Below, in pieces: positions 1 to 8,941 of a stretch of DNA of 64,000 bases (position 1 is the stretch's first letter; each line of letters starts with the position of its first letter). Under the pieces are notes generated by a model. The model was not told where the DNA came from, did not search any database, and saw only the letters and a list, made by a program, of their open reading frames with translations. Source of the stretch: Bin87 sp965204905 (GTDB lineage: Bacteria > Chloroflexota > Dehalococcoidia > Lucifugimonadales > UBA3495); contig OZ242042.1 of NCBI GenBank assembly GCA_965204905.1, positions 3,038,001-3,102,000 on the forward strand, written 5' to 3'. Both the position numbers and the translations under genes were made by a program.

Positions 1-1
1 G

Positions 2-733
2 TCGGCTCGCATGGAGGCCGGCGACCCCTGGCGCTTCCAGCCCGAGCGTCGGCCAGCCGCTCCCGCCGGAGCCGGCCGTCGTGGCCCTCGCAGCGAGGAG
101 GAGGACACCACCTGCTTCGTTGTTGCGGACCGGAACGGCAACGCCGTATGCCAGTTGCAGAGCATCCAGAGCGGTTGGGGTTCGTCCCTGGTCGCCGGCA
201 ACACCGGAGTCCTGCTCAACAACCGCATGACCTACTGGCACCTTGATCCCGACCACGTTGACTGCCTGCAACCCGGCAAGCGCGTGCGCCATACCATGAA
301 TCCCGTCATGGTGTTCCGGCGCGGCGCATCCGCCGCTAACGGCAGCAGCAACGGGACCGGCGGCCGGCATCTCACTTACGTGCTGGGCACGCCGGGAGCG
401 GACTGCCAGGTGCAGAGCAACATGCAGATCATTACCGACCTCATCGACTACGGCATGACCGTCCAGGAAGCGGTCGAAGCACCCCGGTGGAAGCACGTGG
501 GCGACGGCACTGAGTCAACCGTGCCCCACACTGCCGAAGACCGTCTGCTTATGGAAAGCCGTTTTGATGCCGCCGCCATGCGCCAACTCCGCGCCATGGG
601 CCATCCGGTGCATGAACTAGACGCCTGGGACGGCGTAACCGGCCGCGAGATGGCCCTGTACATCGACGCCGAGACGGGAGCGCTGCACGGTGCGGCGGAT
701 CCGCGGTATGACGGGTACGCTATCGGATACTGA
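2..733 (+). CDS. gamma-glutamyltransferase family protein, 3' part
   Basis: This is the C-terminal part of a gamma-glutamyltransferase, an Ntn hydrolase that cleaves gamma-glutamyl amides such as glutathione. The frame is open to the window edge, so the gene is cut at its 5' end and the ATG at 11 is probably not the true start. The motif DTTCFVVADRNGN matches the autoprocessing site of the family; the first Thr of TT would be the nucleophile freed by cleavage. LLNNRM and the GTPGAD glycine loop follow, as in the small subunit. GTPGAD replaces the more usual GSPGG, which suggests a GGT-like branch rather than the classical glutathione enzyme. A GGCC-N5-GGCC site lies inside at 74-86. Confidence 0.85.
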   Translation, partial: SARMEAGDPWRFQPERRPAAPAGAGRRGPRSEEEDTTCFVVADRNGNAVCQLQSIQSGWGSSLVAGNTGVLLNNRMTYWHLDPDHVDCLQPGKRVRHTMNPVMVFRRGASAANGSSNGTGGRHLTYVLGTPGADCQVQSNMQIITDLIDYGMTVQEAVEAPRWKHVGDGTESTVPHTAEDRLLMESRFDAAAMRQLRAMGHPVHELDAWDGVTGREMALYIDAETGALHGAADPRYDGYAIGY

Positions 734-918
734 GGCGACGTCAAGAGCGTTGACGGGGTGTATGAGATAGGTGTACCCTGAAAGTGCGGTTGGGAGGGCT
801 GCCCACAGCGGTCCGTTGAGGCATGGATCTCACCCGGCTGCCTTTTTATACGGTCGGGAGGGCCGGCGTGTAATCCGGTCCGTCAAGACGTGGTTCTTGC
901 CCGTCCGTCTCTTTCATC

Positions 919-1659
919 ATGTACATGCTCTACCTGGACGACGCCGGCTCAGTCAAGAATCCAGACGAAAAGTATTTCGTTCTCGCTGGGATAGCAGTAT
1001 TCGAGCGTCAAGTCTATTGGCTACAAGATGGCTTGGAGCGATTAGTTGCCAGCCTTGGGCACCCCACGCCATCCACGTTAGAACTCCATGGCAATCCCGT
1101 CAGGGCCGGTCGCGGTTGGTGGCGTTCGTTGTCCAAAGAACGTCGCCGTACCGTTATCATTGATGGCCTGGAGGTTGCTCACTCGCTAGTTCACGATCAA
1201 TGGCGGTTGTTTGGCGTGGCAGTAGATAAAGACGCGCGTGCGCCGGAAGACGCCGTTGAATATGCATTTGAGCAGATTTGTAACCGCTTTGACCGATTTC
1301 TAAACCGCTTGTATCACCGCGGATTCCGTCAACAAGGCTTGATAGTTCTGGACAAATCGGCTCAGGAGACTCGGTTACAATCGCTGGCGACAGAGTTCCG
1401 CACCTTTGGACATCGCTGGGGTGCGATGCGTAACTTGGTGGACGTTCCGTTTTTCGTAGATTCCAAAGCGACGCGCGGCATACAGTATGCCGACTTGGTG
1501 ACATACGCACTGTGGCGAAAATACGAGAAAGGCGATGATGCCTTTTTCGATGTAATTTCCAGTTCATTTGACAGCGAAGGCGGAATCGTTCACGGGTTGC
1601 ATCATTTCCGAAATCTGGATGACCCTTGCGACTGCCCGGGATGCGTCCCCCGTTTCTAA
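919..1659 (+). CDS. DUF3800 domain-containing protein
   Basis: A 246-residue protein with the DUF3800 signature: an N-terminal YLDDAGS motif and a C-terminal DSKATRGIQYADLVTYALW block, in which acidic residues sit where an RNase H-like fold would bind metal. The family is widespread in accessory regions and has no settled function; a nuclease role is an inference. Base composition is visibly less GC-rich than the neighbours, suggesting recent transfer. The gene stands alone and ends at a strong hairpin shared with the convergent aminotransferase gene. Confidence 0.75.
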   Translation: MYMLYLDDAGSVKNPDEKYFVLAGIAVFERQVYWLQDGLERLVASLGHPTPSTLELHGNPVRAGRGWWRSLSKERRRTVIIDGLEVAHSLVHDQWRLFGVAVDKDARAPEDAVEYAFEQICNRFDRFLNRLYHRGFRQQGLIVLDKSAQETRLQSLATEFRTFGHRWGAMRNLVDVPFFVDSKATRGIQYADLVTYALWRKYEKGDDAFFDVISSSFDSEGGIVHGLHHFRNLDDPCDCPGCVPRF

Positions 1660-1683
1660 GCATCAGTTCTCATCTTGGTCAAC

Positions 1684-1719
1684 GGAAAGCCCCTCGCCGG
1701 GTCTGGTGAGGGGCTTTCC
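1684..1719. terminator. bidirectional hairpin terminator
   Basis: GGAAAGCCCCTC (1684-1695) pairs perfectly with GAGGGGCTTTCC (1708-1719), and three more pairs close the stem. It lies between two convergent genes and has A/T-rich flanks on both sides, so it can end transcripts from either strand. Confidence 0.75.
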
Positions 1720-1749
1720 ATTTACGCAATATACGTGGAGACGCGACGC

Positions 1750-3090
1750 CTAGTGCTGCACCAGCCCCTCGTCCATCATGGCGGCGATTGCGCCGTCGAA
1801 AGCTTCGATGGTGAAGTCGATGTCGGCTTCCGTGTGGGTGCCGGAGAGGACTCCGCTGGTGCGGGACATGAGGTCAACTCCGCGCACCTGCAACGCCTGG
1901 CGCAGGGTTCGCTGGATTTCCGCCGGTTGGTTCTTCAGGCGGGAAGCGTCCAGTCCATCGATGCTGCGCTCGCCGAAGAAGAGGTGGAAGGTTGACGCCT
2001 CGCCGTACACGGTGGCATTGACCTCGCGGCGTTCCACCACCTCGCGCAGTCCCACGCGCAGCCGCTGGGCCATCAGGTCGGCCTGGGCGTTGTACTCGCC
2101 GGTGGCCACCAGGCGCAGGGCGGCGTTGCCCGACGCGGCGGCGTAGGGGTTGGCGTTGAAAGTTCCCCCGTGGAGCACTCGCTCGTAGCGGTCGTGGTGG
2201 CTGTCGCCGGTCTGGTGCATCACCGCCATGAACTCGTCGCGTCCGCCTACGGCGCCACCGGGCAGCCCGCCGGTGATGATCTTGGCCATGGTGCAGATGT
2301 CGGGGTCAACGCCCAGCCGCTCCTGCGCGCCGCCCGGCGCCCAACGGAAGCCGGTGATGACTTCGTCCAGGATCATCACGACGCCGTGCTCGCGGGTCAG
2401 CCGTCGCACGCCGTCCAGGAACCCGTCGGGCAGCGGCACGGTACCGTAGGACGCGCCCGACGCCTCGGTGATCACGCCGGCGATGTTGTCGTCGCTGTTG
2501 AGAGCGTTCTCCAGCGCGGCCAGGTCGGTGGGCAGCACGATGATGGAGTCGAGGGTACCCTGGGGGATGCCGATGGATGCCGGCACATCAAAGGGCGGCA
2601 GGTTGCCGGGCATTACGTAGTCGTGCCAGCCGTGGTAGTGTGACTCCCAGCGGATGATATTCTCTTTGCCGGTATAGGCCCGCGCCACGCGCATGGCCAG
2701 CATGGTGGCCTCGGCGCCGGAACCGACGAAACGCACCTTGTCCACGCAGGGCATCAGCGTGCAGATCCGTTCACCCCACTCCAGCATGGACTCGGTGGGC
2801 GCGCCGAAGTGCGATCCGGCTTCCAACACTCCCGACAATGCGGCCACCACCTCGGGGTGCGCGTGCCCTAGCAGCAGGGACGCCGAGCCCATGCCATAGT
2901 CCACGTACTCGTTGCCGTCGATGTCCCATTTGCGCGGCCCGCTGCCCCGGGCGATCACCACCGGGAACGGGTCCGACGTGTAGCCGTCATGCCCCGGGCT
3001 GCCCGACGGGAACCGGGCCTGATAGTTGGGTTGCAGTTCCCGCGAACGGGGATTCATCCGTATGTATTGTTCCTGGATGGTTTCAGCCAT
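1750..3090 (-). CDS. class III aminotransferase, glutamate-1-semialdehyde aminomutase-like
   Basis: A PLP-dependent fold-type I aminotransferase of the glutamate-1-semialdehyde 2,1-aminomutase group. Visible marks are GSGAEATMLAMRVARAYTG (the cofactor phosphate region), HYHGWHDY, and LDEVITGFRW with the PLP-contacting Asp. The expected Lys lies in the MAKIITGGLPGGAVGG segment. I chose the ATG at 3090 because AGGAG lies about 11 bases before it; a longer frame to 3156 has no such site. No haem genes adjoin it, so a catabolic aminotransferase is as likely as the aminomutase. It is a single gene, convergent with the DUF3800 gene. Confidence 0.85.
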   Translation of the reverse strand: MAETIQEQYIRMNPRSRELQPNYQARFPSGSPGHDGYTSDPFPVVIARGSGPRKWDIDGNEYVDYGMGSASLLLGHAHPEVVAALSGVLEAGSHFGAPTESMLEWGERICTLMPCVDKVRFVGSGAEATMLAMRVARAYTGKENIIRWESHYHGWHDYVMPGNLPPFDVPASIGIPQGTLDSIIVLPTDLAALENALNSDDNIAGVITEASGASYGTVPLPDGFLDGVRRLTREHGVVMILDEVITGFRWAPGGAQERLGVDPDICTMAKIITGGLPGGAVGGRDEFMAVMHQTGDSHHDRYERVLHGGTFNANPYAAASGNAALRLVATGEYNAQADLMAQRLRVGLREVVERREVNATVYGEASTFHLFFGERSIDGLDASRLKNQPAEIQRTLRQALQVRGVDLMSRTSGVLSGTHTEADIDFTIEAFDGAIAAMMDEGLVQH

Positions 3091-3182
3091 GTTGGTCGCT
3101 CCTTCGAGTAAAGCGTTGGCGGCGAAGAGATTTCCACTTCGCCGCCATGATACCACCTGCTACAGACCTTAGGTTAGTATCT

Positions 3183-5147
3183 TCAGTTGTCCGCTGCTTC
3201 AACGGCCTCCGGCTGTTCCAGCACTGCGCCGAACGCCTCGCGCAGGCTGGCGCAGGCCGCGTCGATGGCCTGTCGTCCCTTGTCGATCACGTGGGGCAGT
3301 CCGAAGAACCCGTGGATCACGCCGTCGTACCGGATCAAGGTGGTGGGTACGCCGACCTCTTCCAGTGCCGCGTGGTAGGCCTCGCCTTCGTCCCGCAGCG
3401 GGTCGAACTCTGCCGTTATCACCAGGGCCGGCGGCAGGTCGTTGGACAGCCGGGCACGCAGCGGCGATGCGAAGATGTTGTAGCCCGACAAGTCGCCGGC
3501 AGTTAGATAGTGGTCCCAGAACCAGCGCATGCTGGCCGTTTCCAGGAACATTCCCTGCCCGTTCACCTGATACGAGCGGGTGTCATACTCGGCGTCGGTA
3601 GCCGGATACACCAGTAGCTGGAACGCCAGGTCATTGGGGAAGTCGTCCTGGGCCAGCGATACGGCAGCGGCCAGGTTGCCACCCGCGCTGTCGCCGCCCA
3701 CCGCGATGGCCTCCGGACGCCCGCCCAGCGCCCTCGCGTTGGCCATGGCCCACAACGTAGCGGTCAGGCAGTCCTCGAACGGCGTGGGGAACTTATACTC
3801 CGGCGCCAGCCGGTAATCGACGGACACCACCACGCAGTTGGCGCCCACGCACAGCTCGCGGGCCGTGGCGTCAGCCGTCTCCACGTTGCCGATCACCCAG
3901 CCACCACCGTGATACCACACCAGGATTCCCCACGGGCCGGCTGTCGCCGGAGTGTAGATGCGTATCGGCACCTCGCCCGGTTCCTTGCCGTGGACGTTCT
4001 GCAGGATGCGGTCCTCCACGTTGCCCACCGCCGGCCCATCGGGACGGGGCCGGTTGTTCATAATCTCACGGCACTCGTCGACATCCATGTCCTGGAACGC
4101 CTTGATGCCCAGTTCCTCGAACACCTCCAGCACGTGCGCGGCCTGCGGGTCCAGCATCTTGCGCATCGCGGCGGTGTCGCCTTCGTGCTGGTTGAAATAT
4201 TCTTCCATCATGTCGTCAACGGCGCCGCGCAGAAACTCGCAGGCGTCGTCCATGGCGTCCCGCGCCGTGTCCATGACACCCGCCATGCTGAAAAACCCGT
4301 GGATCATCCCGTCGTAGCGGTTGGTGGTGACGGGCACGCCGTACTCGGTCAGCAGTCGCCCGTAGGCTTCGCCCTCATCGCGCAGCGGGTCGTATTCCGC
4401 CGTTATCACCAGAGCCTGCGCCAGACTCTCCATCCCCTCGAAGTCCGCGGGCAACCGCATCGGGGCGCACTGCGGGTCGTTCGCCTGCGATGGGTCGGCC
4501 AGGAAATGATCCCAGTACCAGATCATGCCGTCGCGCTCCAGTCCGTAGCCGGAACCGTTGTCGGTGTAGGAGCCGGTGTCGAATTTCGCGTCCGTAACGG
4601 GATAGACCAGCAGTTGGTGGCTCACCCGCACGTCGCCGGTTTCGGCGGCCCGGATGCTCACGGCAGCGGCCAAGTTTCCGCCGGCGCTGTCGCCACCCAC
4701 CGACACCACGCCGCTGACGCCACCAAGCTCCTCGGCGTGCTCGCTGGCCCACAGGGTGGCCGCGTAGCAGTCGTCCAGCGGCTCAGGATACTTGGCCTCC
4801 GGCGACAGGCGGTAGTCCACCGACACCACGATGTTGCGCGAGCCGACGCACAGGTGCCGCGCCGTGCCGTCCGCCGATTCCAGGTCGCCCACGACCCAAC
4901 CGCCGCCGTGGTACCACACCAGGATGGGGAACGGCCCGTCGCCTTCCGGTGTGTAGATGCGCACCGGCACGTCGCTGCCCGGCCCGAGAATCGCGCGGTC
5001 TTCAACCTTGCCCACTTCAGGGCCGGGACCGCGTGGCCGTTTGGCAGCGTTGGCGCGTGCCTCAGCAGGAGAAACGGTGTGATTGGGCGGCAGGCCCAGG
5101 GCGCGGGTCGCCTCGATTACCTGTTGTGCTTGGGGATGCAGTGGCAT
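3183..5147 (-). CDS. tandem alpha/beta hydrolase (two HSL-type esterase domains in one chain)
   Basis: A 654-residue protein made of two copies of a hormone-sensitive-lipase-type esterase (about residues 1-315 and 325-654). Each copy has the HGGGW oxyanion motif (80-84 and 413-417), GGDSAGG with the nucleophile (Ser154, Ser487), an Asp in EYDPLRDEGEAY or EFDPLRDEGEAY (Asp253, Asp582) and a His in IHGFF (His283, His612). Both triads are therefore intact. Single-domain members are about 310 residues, so this is an in-frame duplication and fusion. Each half also keeps its own N-terminal cap-like segment. Substrate is unknown; short-chain esters are usual for the family. No signal peptide is seen, so it is probably cytosolic. 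Confidence 0.88.
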   Translation of the reverse strand: MPLHPQAQQVIEATRALGLPPNHTVSPAEARANAAKRPRGPGPEVGKVEDRAILGPGSDVPVRIYTPEGDGPFPILVWYHGGGWVVGDLESADGTARHLCVGSRNIVVSVDYRLSPEAKYPEPLDDCYAATLWASEHAEELGGVSGVVSVGGDSAGGNLAAAVSIRAAETGDVRVSHQLLVYPVTDAKFDTGSYTDNGSGYGLERDGMIWYWDHFLADPSQANDPQCAPMRLPADFEGMESLAQALVITAEYDPLRDEGEAYGRLLTEYGVPVTTNRYDGMIHGFFSMAGVMDTARDAMDDACEFLRGAVDDMMEEYFNQHEGDTAAMRKMLDPQAAHVLEVFEELGIKAFQDMDVDECREIMNNRPRPDGPAVGNVEDRILQNVHGKEPGEVPIRIYTPATAGPWGILVWYHGGGWVIGNVETADATARELCVGANCVVVSVDYRLAPEYKFPTPFEDCLTATLWAMANARALGGRPEAIAVGGDSAGGNLAAAVSLAQDDFPNDLAFQLLVYPATDAEYDTRSYQVNGQGMFLETASMRWFWDHYLTAGDLSGYNIFASPLRARLSNDLPPALVITAEFDPLRDEGEAYHAALEEVGVPTTLIRYDGVIHGFFGLPHVIDKGRQAIDAACASLREAFGAVLEQPEAVEAADN

Positions 5148-5204
5148 TTTGGGGGCCTCCGATTTGCCGAAGTGTTCGTAGAACAGTGGGTAACTCTTGG
5201 ATAT

Positions 5205-5463
5205 TCAATAGATTGTCGTTACGTAGCTATAATCACGCATCTTGCCGCCGCTGGTAACCAGCGGACAGTTGTTGACCATCGCGGTGGCGACGATAATCTG
5301 ATCGGCAGGATCACGAATTTGCTCGTCCCAGGGATGTAGCACAGATTCCAATTACGCCGCCGGCGGCGTTTTCTTGCGCCAAAATAGCAGCGATCTGCGA
5401 CGGGCGGAGTGTCGTAACTGCTTGTACTCGCCAGACCCAAGTGTGGGTGTCAAGAATAATCAT
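5205..5463 (-). pseudogene. decayed VapC-type PIN-domain toxin
   Basis: Translating backward from the ATG at 5463 gives MIILDTHTWVW, the start of a VapC PIN domain with its first catalytic Asp, and runs to GGVIGICATSL. The frame then fails at a TGA near 5306. In another frame RDPADQIIVATA continues through CPLVTSGGKMRDYS to a stop at 5205; this is the conserved PIN C-terminus with its last acidic residues. The middle (the WE motif and about 40-50 residues) is missing. The locus is thus an internally deleted, frameshifted toxin gene. Its ATG overlaps the stop of the upstream gene by four bases (ATGA), as in intact toxin-antitoxin operons. Confidence 0.75.
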
Positions 5464-5876
5464 CGAACTGTTTCCGGATCCTCGAGGCTAATCGGATAGA
5501 CAGGGTCATAGGGACGCTCATATTTCAGCGGTAGCCCCTGTAGTGGATATGGAGAGCCGGCAGCTTTGGCGCGGGCGATTTGTGCATACGTGCGCGCGCG
5601 CCGGCGTTCCGCGTCCTGGGCTTCTTCGTTGTCGTCCTGGTCAACTACCAACTGAAACTCACCCGGCCCAACCCGCCAAGCCCTGGCTTCCTGACCGTTC
5701 TTGACGTAGTTACCAATTTGTTTGCCATCGCGCGTCATACTGCCATTGGAAGGGATGGTGTTTATGGAGTTGGTCGTATAGGGCCCAAGCAAATAGGGAC
5801 GCAGACAGTCGCGCGTCCACACGCGCGGAATCGTTCCCTGTTTCCGCAGAGAGTAGATATCATCCCAGAAACCCAT
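5460..5876 (-). CDS. hypothetical protein in antitoxin position upstream of decayed VapC
   Basis: A 138-residue soluble protein with no family I can name with confidence. The first third is compact (MGFWDDIYSLRKQGTIPRVWTRD, then LRPYLLGPYTTNSINTIPSN) and looks like a small DNA- or ligand-binding fold. The rest is an acidic/basic helix (NEEAQDAERRRARTYAQIARAK) and a proline-rich tail. GAGG precedes the ATG. Its last codon overlaps the start of the broken VapC gene, so by position it could be the antitoxin, but its sequence is unlike common VapB folds. Function is unassigned. Confidence 0.6.
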   Translation of the reverse strand: MGFWDDIYSLRKQGTIPRVWTRDCLRPYLLGPYTTNSINTIPSNGSMTRDGKQIGNYVKNGQEARAWRVGPGEFQLVVDQDDNEEAQDAERRRARTYAQIARAKAAGSPYPLQGLPLKYERPYDPVYPISLEDPETVR

Positions 5877-5957
5877 GGTGTGCCTCGCATTTACGCAATG
5901 GCCGCCGGAAAGCCATGAGGCGTATTCCGGCGGCCAGTCTCTCCAATCGCGTTATCT

Positions 5958-7130
5958 TTAGGCGTTCCGGCCCACGTAGTCCTCCCGCGCCCGGTCCAGC
6001 GCGCGCGTGCGGCCGGCTTGCAGCGTTTCGTGACGCTCGTAGGCCCACTGGTTTGACGCGATGAGCGCGTCCGCCGAACCCTGGAAGTGGGGCATCACGT
6101 GGCGGGCCATCAGCTCGTAGCTGTGCAGCATGTGTTCTCGGGCTGCCCAGTCCACCGTCTGCACCATGAACGCGCCGAACCCGCCGCTCATTTCCTCCAG
6201 CCGCTTGATGCCTTCAATGCAGTCGTCGGGTGTGCCGATGATCCACGCGCCGCGTTCGGCCATCACGTCAATGATCTTATCCGGCGGGCCGTCCACCACC
6301 TGGGGGCGACCCATGGTGTGCTCAAAGTATTCGCGCTGGTAGCGTCCCGCGCCGATACGAGCCTGCTCGAAGGCTTCCTTGCGCGTGTCCGCCAGATGCA
6401 CCGGCAGCACCAGCCGCCACTCGAAACGGTCAACCACCTGGTTGTGCTCCGCAGCCGATTCTTCGCAGATGTCCCACAACTCATGCAGGGCTGCGCCCTG
6501 GGGCACCTTAGGGTCGCGCGGCGTGGTGATGGTCAGCACCGACGCGCCGTGCTTGCCGGCCAGCGCGACGCCCGACGGCGTCTGCACCGACGCCACCGAG
6601 ATGGGCATGTGCGGCGTCTGGTAGGGCCGCAACTGAAGCATCGCCTCGTTCAGTTCAAACCAGTCGCTATGGTGCGTGATCGGTTCCTTTTCTTTGAACA
6701 GACGCATGATAACGCCCAGCGACTCATCCATCCGCAGGCGCTGCTTGGTGGGATCGATGCCCATCATGTAGGCATCGCCGGGCAGCGCGCCCGGCCCAAC
6801 GCCCAGCATCACGCGGCCGCGGGTCATGTGGTCGAGCTGCGTCATCCAGTTGGCGACCATGAAGGGATGGTGATAGGGCAGGCTGACGACGCCGGTGCCC
6901 AGCTTGATGTGCTTGGTGCGGTCCGCTGCCACGCCGATGAAAATTTCCGGCGACGAGATGATTTCCCAACCCGCGCTGTGGTGCTCACCGATCCACGCCT
7001 CGTCAAAGCCCAGGTAGTCCAGCCACTGCACCAGTTCCAGATCCCGCTCCAGCGCCAGCGTGGGGTTCTCGCCGGCGCGGTGGAACGGCCCCATAAAGAT
7101 GCCAAACTTCATACGATCGGGTAATGCCAT
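5958..7130 (-). CDS. LLM-class flavin-dependent oxidoreductase
   Basis: A 390-residue luciferase-like monooxygenase with a TIM-barrel FMN or F420 site. It starts MKFGIFMGPFHRAGENP, has GFDEAWIGEHHSAGWE (the conserved EHH) and LGTGVVSLPYHHPFMVA, and then the DHMTRGRVMLGVGPGALPGDAYMMG loop. It resembles bacterial LuxA-like alkanal or limonene-type monooxygenases. The ATG at 7130 is preceded by AGGAGG at good spacing. Such enzymes oxidise sulfur, carbonyl or hydrocarbon groups of small molecules; the substrate cannot be read from the sequence. It is transcribed alone from the promoter at 7256-7284. Confidence 0.88.
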   Translation of the reverse strand: MALPDRMKFGIFMGPFHRAGENPTLALERDLELVQWLDYLGFDEAWIGEHHSAGWEIISSPEIFIGVAADRTKHIKLGTGVVSLPYHHPFMVANWMTQLDHMTRGRVMLGVGPGALPGDAYMMGIDPTKQRLRMDESLGVIMRLFKEKEPITHHSDWFELNEAMLQLRPYQTPHMPISVASVQTPSGVALAGKHGASVLTITTPRDPKVPQGAALHELWDICEESAAEHNQVVDRFEWRLVLPVHLADTRKEAFEQARIGAGRYQREYFEHTMGRPQVVDGPPDKIIDVMAERGAWIIGTPDDCIEGIKRLEEMSGGFGAFMVQTVDWAAREHMLHSYELMARHVMPHFQGSADALIASNQWAYERHETLQAGRTRALDRAREDYVGRNA

Positions 7131-7255
7131 CGGGAAATCCTCCTGCTGGTCCGCCGTTGGCGGTTTAGCGTCGTCGGGTTGGACACTGTCGCAACGGCCA
7201 CCGTCGCATGAACGTGTCCGCAACTTGACGGCCACACGGAAACATAGATAGCCGC

Positions 7256-7284
7256 ATTATATGGGCCATCCCCAACTGCGGCAA
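7256..7284 (-). promoter_or_regulatory. sigma-70-type promoter of the LLM oxidoreductase gene
   Basis: On the minus strand TTGCCG (7279-7284) is followed after exactly 17 bases by a perfect TATAAT (7256-7261). The transcript would start near 7249 and carry a leader of about 120 bases before the ATG at 7130. Confidence 0.65.
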
Positions 7285-7312
7285 GCGAGCCAACATTTGA
7301 GGCGCCGGCGGT

Positions 7313-7318
7313 TATAAT
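7313..7318 (+). promoter_or_regulatory. -10 box for the divergent gene at 7357
   Basis: A perfect TATAAT in the divergent intergenic region, about 40 bases before the ATG at 7357. No convincing -35 box lies at 16-18 bases, so an activator or an alternative -35 is possible. Confidence 0.45.
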
Positions 7319-7356
7319 CAAGGCTCCGTGCAATCTGATGAAGCAGAGGCAGCCCA

Positions 7357-8895
7357 ATGACCAACATAATCCAGAATGCCGTCGTATTGAATAGTCAAAG
7401 CCGGTTGCGCTCTGCGGATAGCCTCGCCCGCGAGTGGGCAATCTCCCACGCCGGGCCCCACCAGGGGCAGGCCCGCAACCAGTTGCGCGGATCAGACCCT
7501 TTCCGGGAATGGAGCAACGATAACCTGACCATCCGTATCTCAAAACTGGCAACCGGAACGTTCAAGCAGGTGCAGCTATATGGCGTCAGTTATGACTTCG
7601 CAGATGATTCGGAACCTTATACCGCCTACATTCTGACCTATACATCCACCGAGACGGAGCAGGCTGGCGGATACTTCGTAGCGGTCGCGTCCTTGCCCGA
7701 TGTGCTGCCCACAGTCCACCTTCCATGGGGCGACAACGCTGGACCGGCGGGCCTCGAAAAGCTGATTGAAGCCATCAAAACCGACCGTTCAGCCCCTGGC
7801 AATGCCGGACGTGGTTCCAATCCGCTCACCGTCATCGACGACCTGTTCGGCATACACGATACGGTGGTGGCGCTCACCGAGGACGGCAAAGCGGACCCCG
7901 ATTTTGAAGAACTCGCCGGCCTCCAGGCCGATTGGGCTGGCATCGTCAGCATCGATGCGTCAGAGCAGATTGTTCTGGGTCGTGCGCTGCCCGATGATCA
8001 GCTTCCCGCGTGGGTACGGGCGAAAATCGCTCTGTTTTCGCGGTACGCTGACTCGCTTGGCCGACGCCTTCACATGGCCGAATCAGACCTGGAACGGGCG
8101 ATGACGTTCGTGGATGAAGAACGGGAGCGCATCGCCAAAGACGTTGCTGGCCGCAATGCCATCTCCGTGATGAAGGTGCTGGAATCCCTCGCCACCTTGC
8201 CGCCCACACCGCCCGATGACCGGCAGGACGCTGACGCATCATCCGAATCCGATGCCTCTGCCGGTTCCGATGCCGGAGCCATGCAGCAACGCATCTACAC
8301 TCTCGAAGACCAGTTGGAGGAGGCGGAAACCACCATCGCCGACCTGCGTGAACGACTCGCCCAGTACGAGGCTTTTGAGCCTGAAAGCCAACCAGTGGAG
8401 CACAACGAGCATGAGCCGAGCCCGGAATCGGTCGTAGATGGCAACCGGCATATCACCGTCCTCGAAGCCATCACCAACCCGGAACGGTTCCCGCGCCTGC
8501 GCTTCCTCAACAACTGCGAGAAAGCGTTGTCCGACTACGGCAAACCCAGACCCAACGGCGTGGAAATCGTGGCCGCCCTGGATAACATCAACAAGCTCGC
8601 CCAGGCTTGGTACAACACCCCCAGCGGCGCCATCGGGTCCTGGCACAATTATTTCATGAGTCTGCCCGGGTGGAAGTACGCCGACGACGAGTCCGATACC
8701 ACCATGGCCCGTTTCGGCGTAAAACGCTCATTCAGCGACCAGGAAAAAGAACGCCATGTGGAGATCACCAGGCACCTGACGTACCAGGGTTCCAGCGGCG
8801 GCCTGCAAATCTACTTCGACCGGGACGACATCACCGACTCGTTCATCGTCGGATACATCGGCGAGCACCTGCCCTACGCCACCAGCCCATCTTGA
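7357..8895 (+). CDS. large hypothetical protein with central coiled coil
   Basis: I do not recognise this 512-residue protein. The first 260 residues form a globular mixed region (YGVSYDFADDSEPYTAYILTY, then ADSLGRRLHMAESDLERAMTFVDEERERIAKDV). An acidic Ser/Asp-rich linker follows at about 285-310, then a heptad-rich helix (IYTLEDQLEEAETTIADLRERLAQYEAFEP), and a C-terminal domain of about 150 residues ending GLQIYFDRDDITDSFIVGYIGEHL. There is no signal peptide or membrane segment. It is a monocistronic gene divergent from the LLM oxidoreductase. The plan, a sensor-like front, a coiled coil and a distinct tail, resembles single-gene accessory or defence proteins, but that is only an analogy. 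Confidence 0.6.
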   Translation: MTNIIQNAVVLNSQSRLRSADSLAREWAISHAGPHQGQARNQLRGSDPFREWSNDNLTIRISKLATGTFKQVQLYGVSYDFADDSEPYTAYILTYTSTETEQAGGYFVAVASLPDVLPTVHLPWGDNAGPAGLEKLIEAIKTDRSAPGNAGRGSNPLTVIDDLFGIHDTVVALTEDGKADPDFEELAGLQADWAGIVSIDASEQIVLGRALPDDQLPAWVRAKIALFSRYADSLGRRLHMAESDLERAMTFVDEERERIAKDVAGRNAISVMKVLESLATLPPTPPDDRQDADASSESDASAGSDAGAMQQRIYTLEDQLEEAETTIADLRERLAQYEAFEPESQPVEHNEHEPSPESVVDGNRHITVLEAITNPERFPRLRFLNNCEKALSDYGKPRPNGVEIVAALDNINKLAQAWYNTPSGAIGSWHNYFMSLPGWKYADDESDTTMARFGVKRSFSDQEKERHVEITRHLTYQGSSGGLQIYFDRDDITDSFIVGYIGEHLPYATSPS

Positions 8896-8941
8896 CCGGA
8901 ACGTCCGGGGAAATGCAACGTCCGGCGACAGCGTCGGTCGG

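Noticed and set aside
3909..5339. Long plus-strand frame opposite the tandem esterase
   Set aside because: Antisense shadow with no family signal, over two well-supported catalytic domains.
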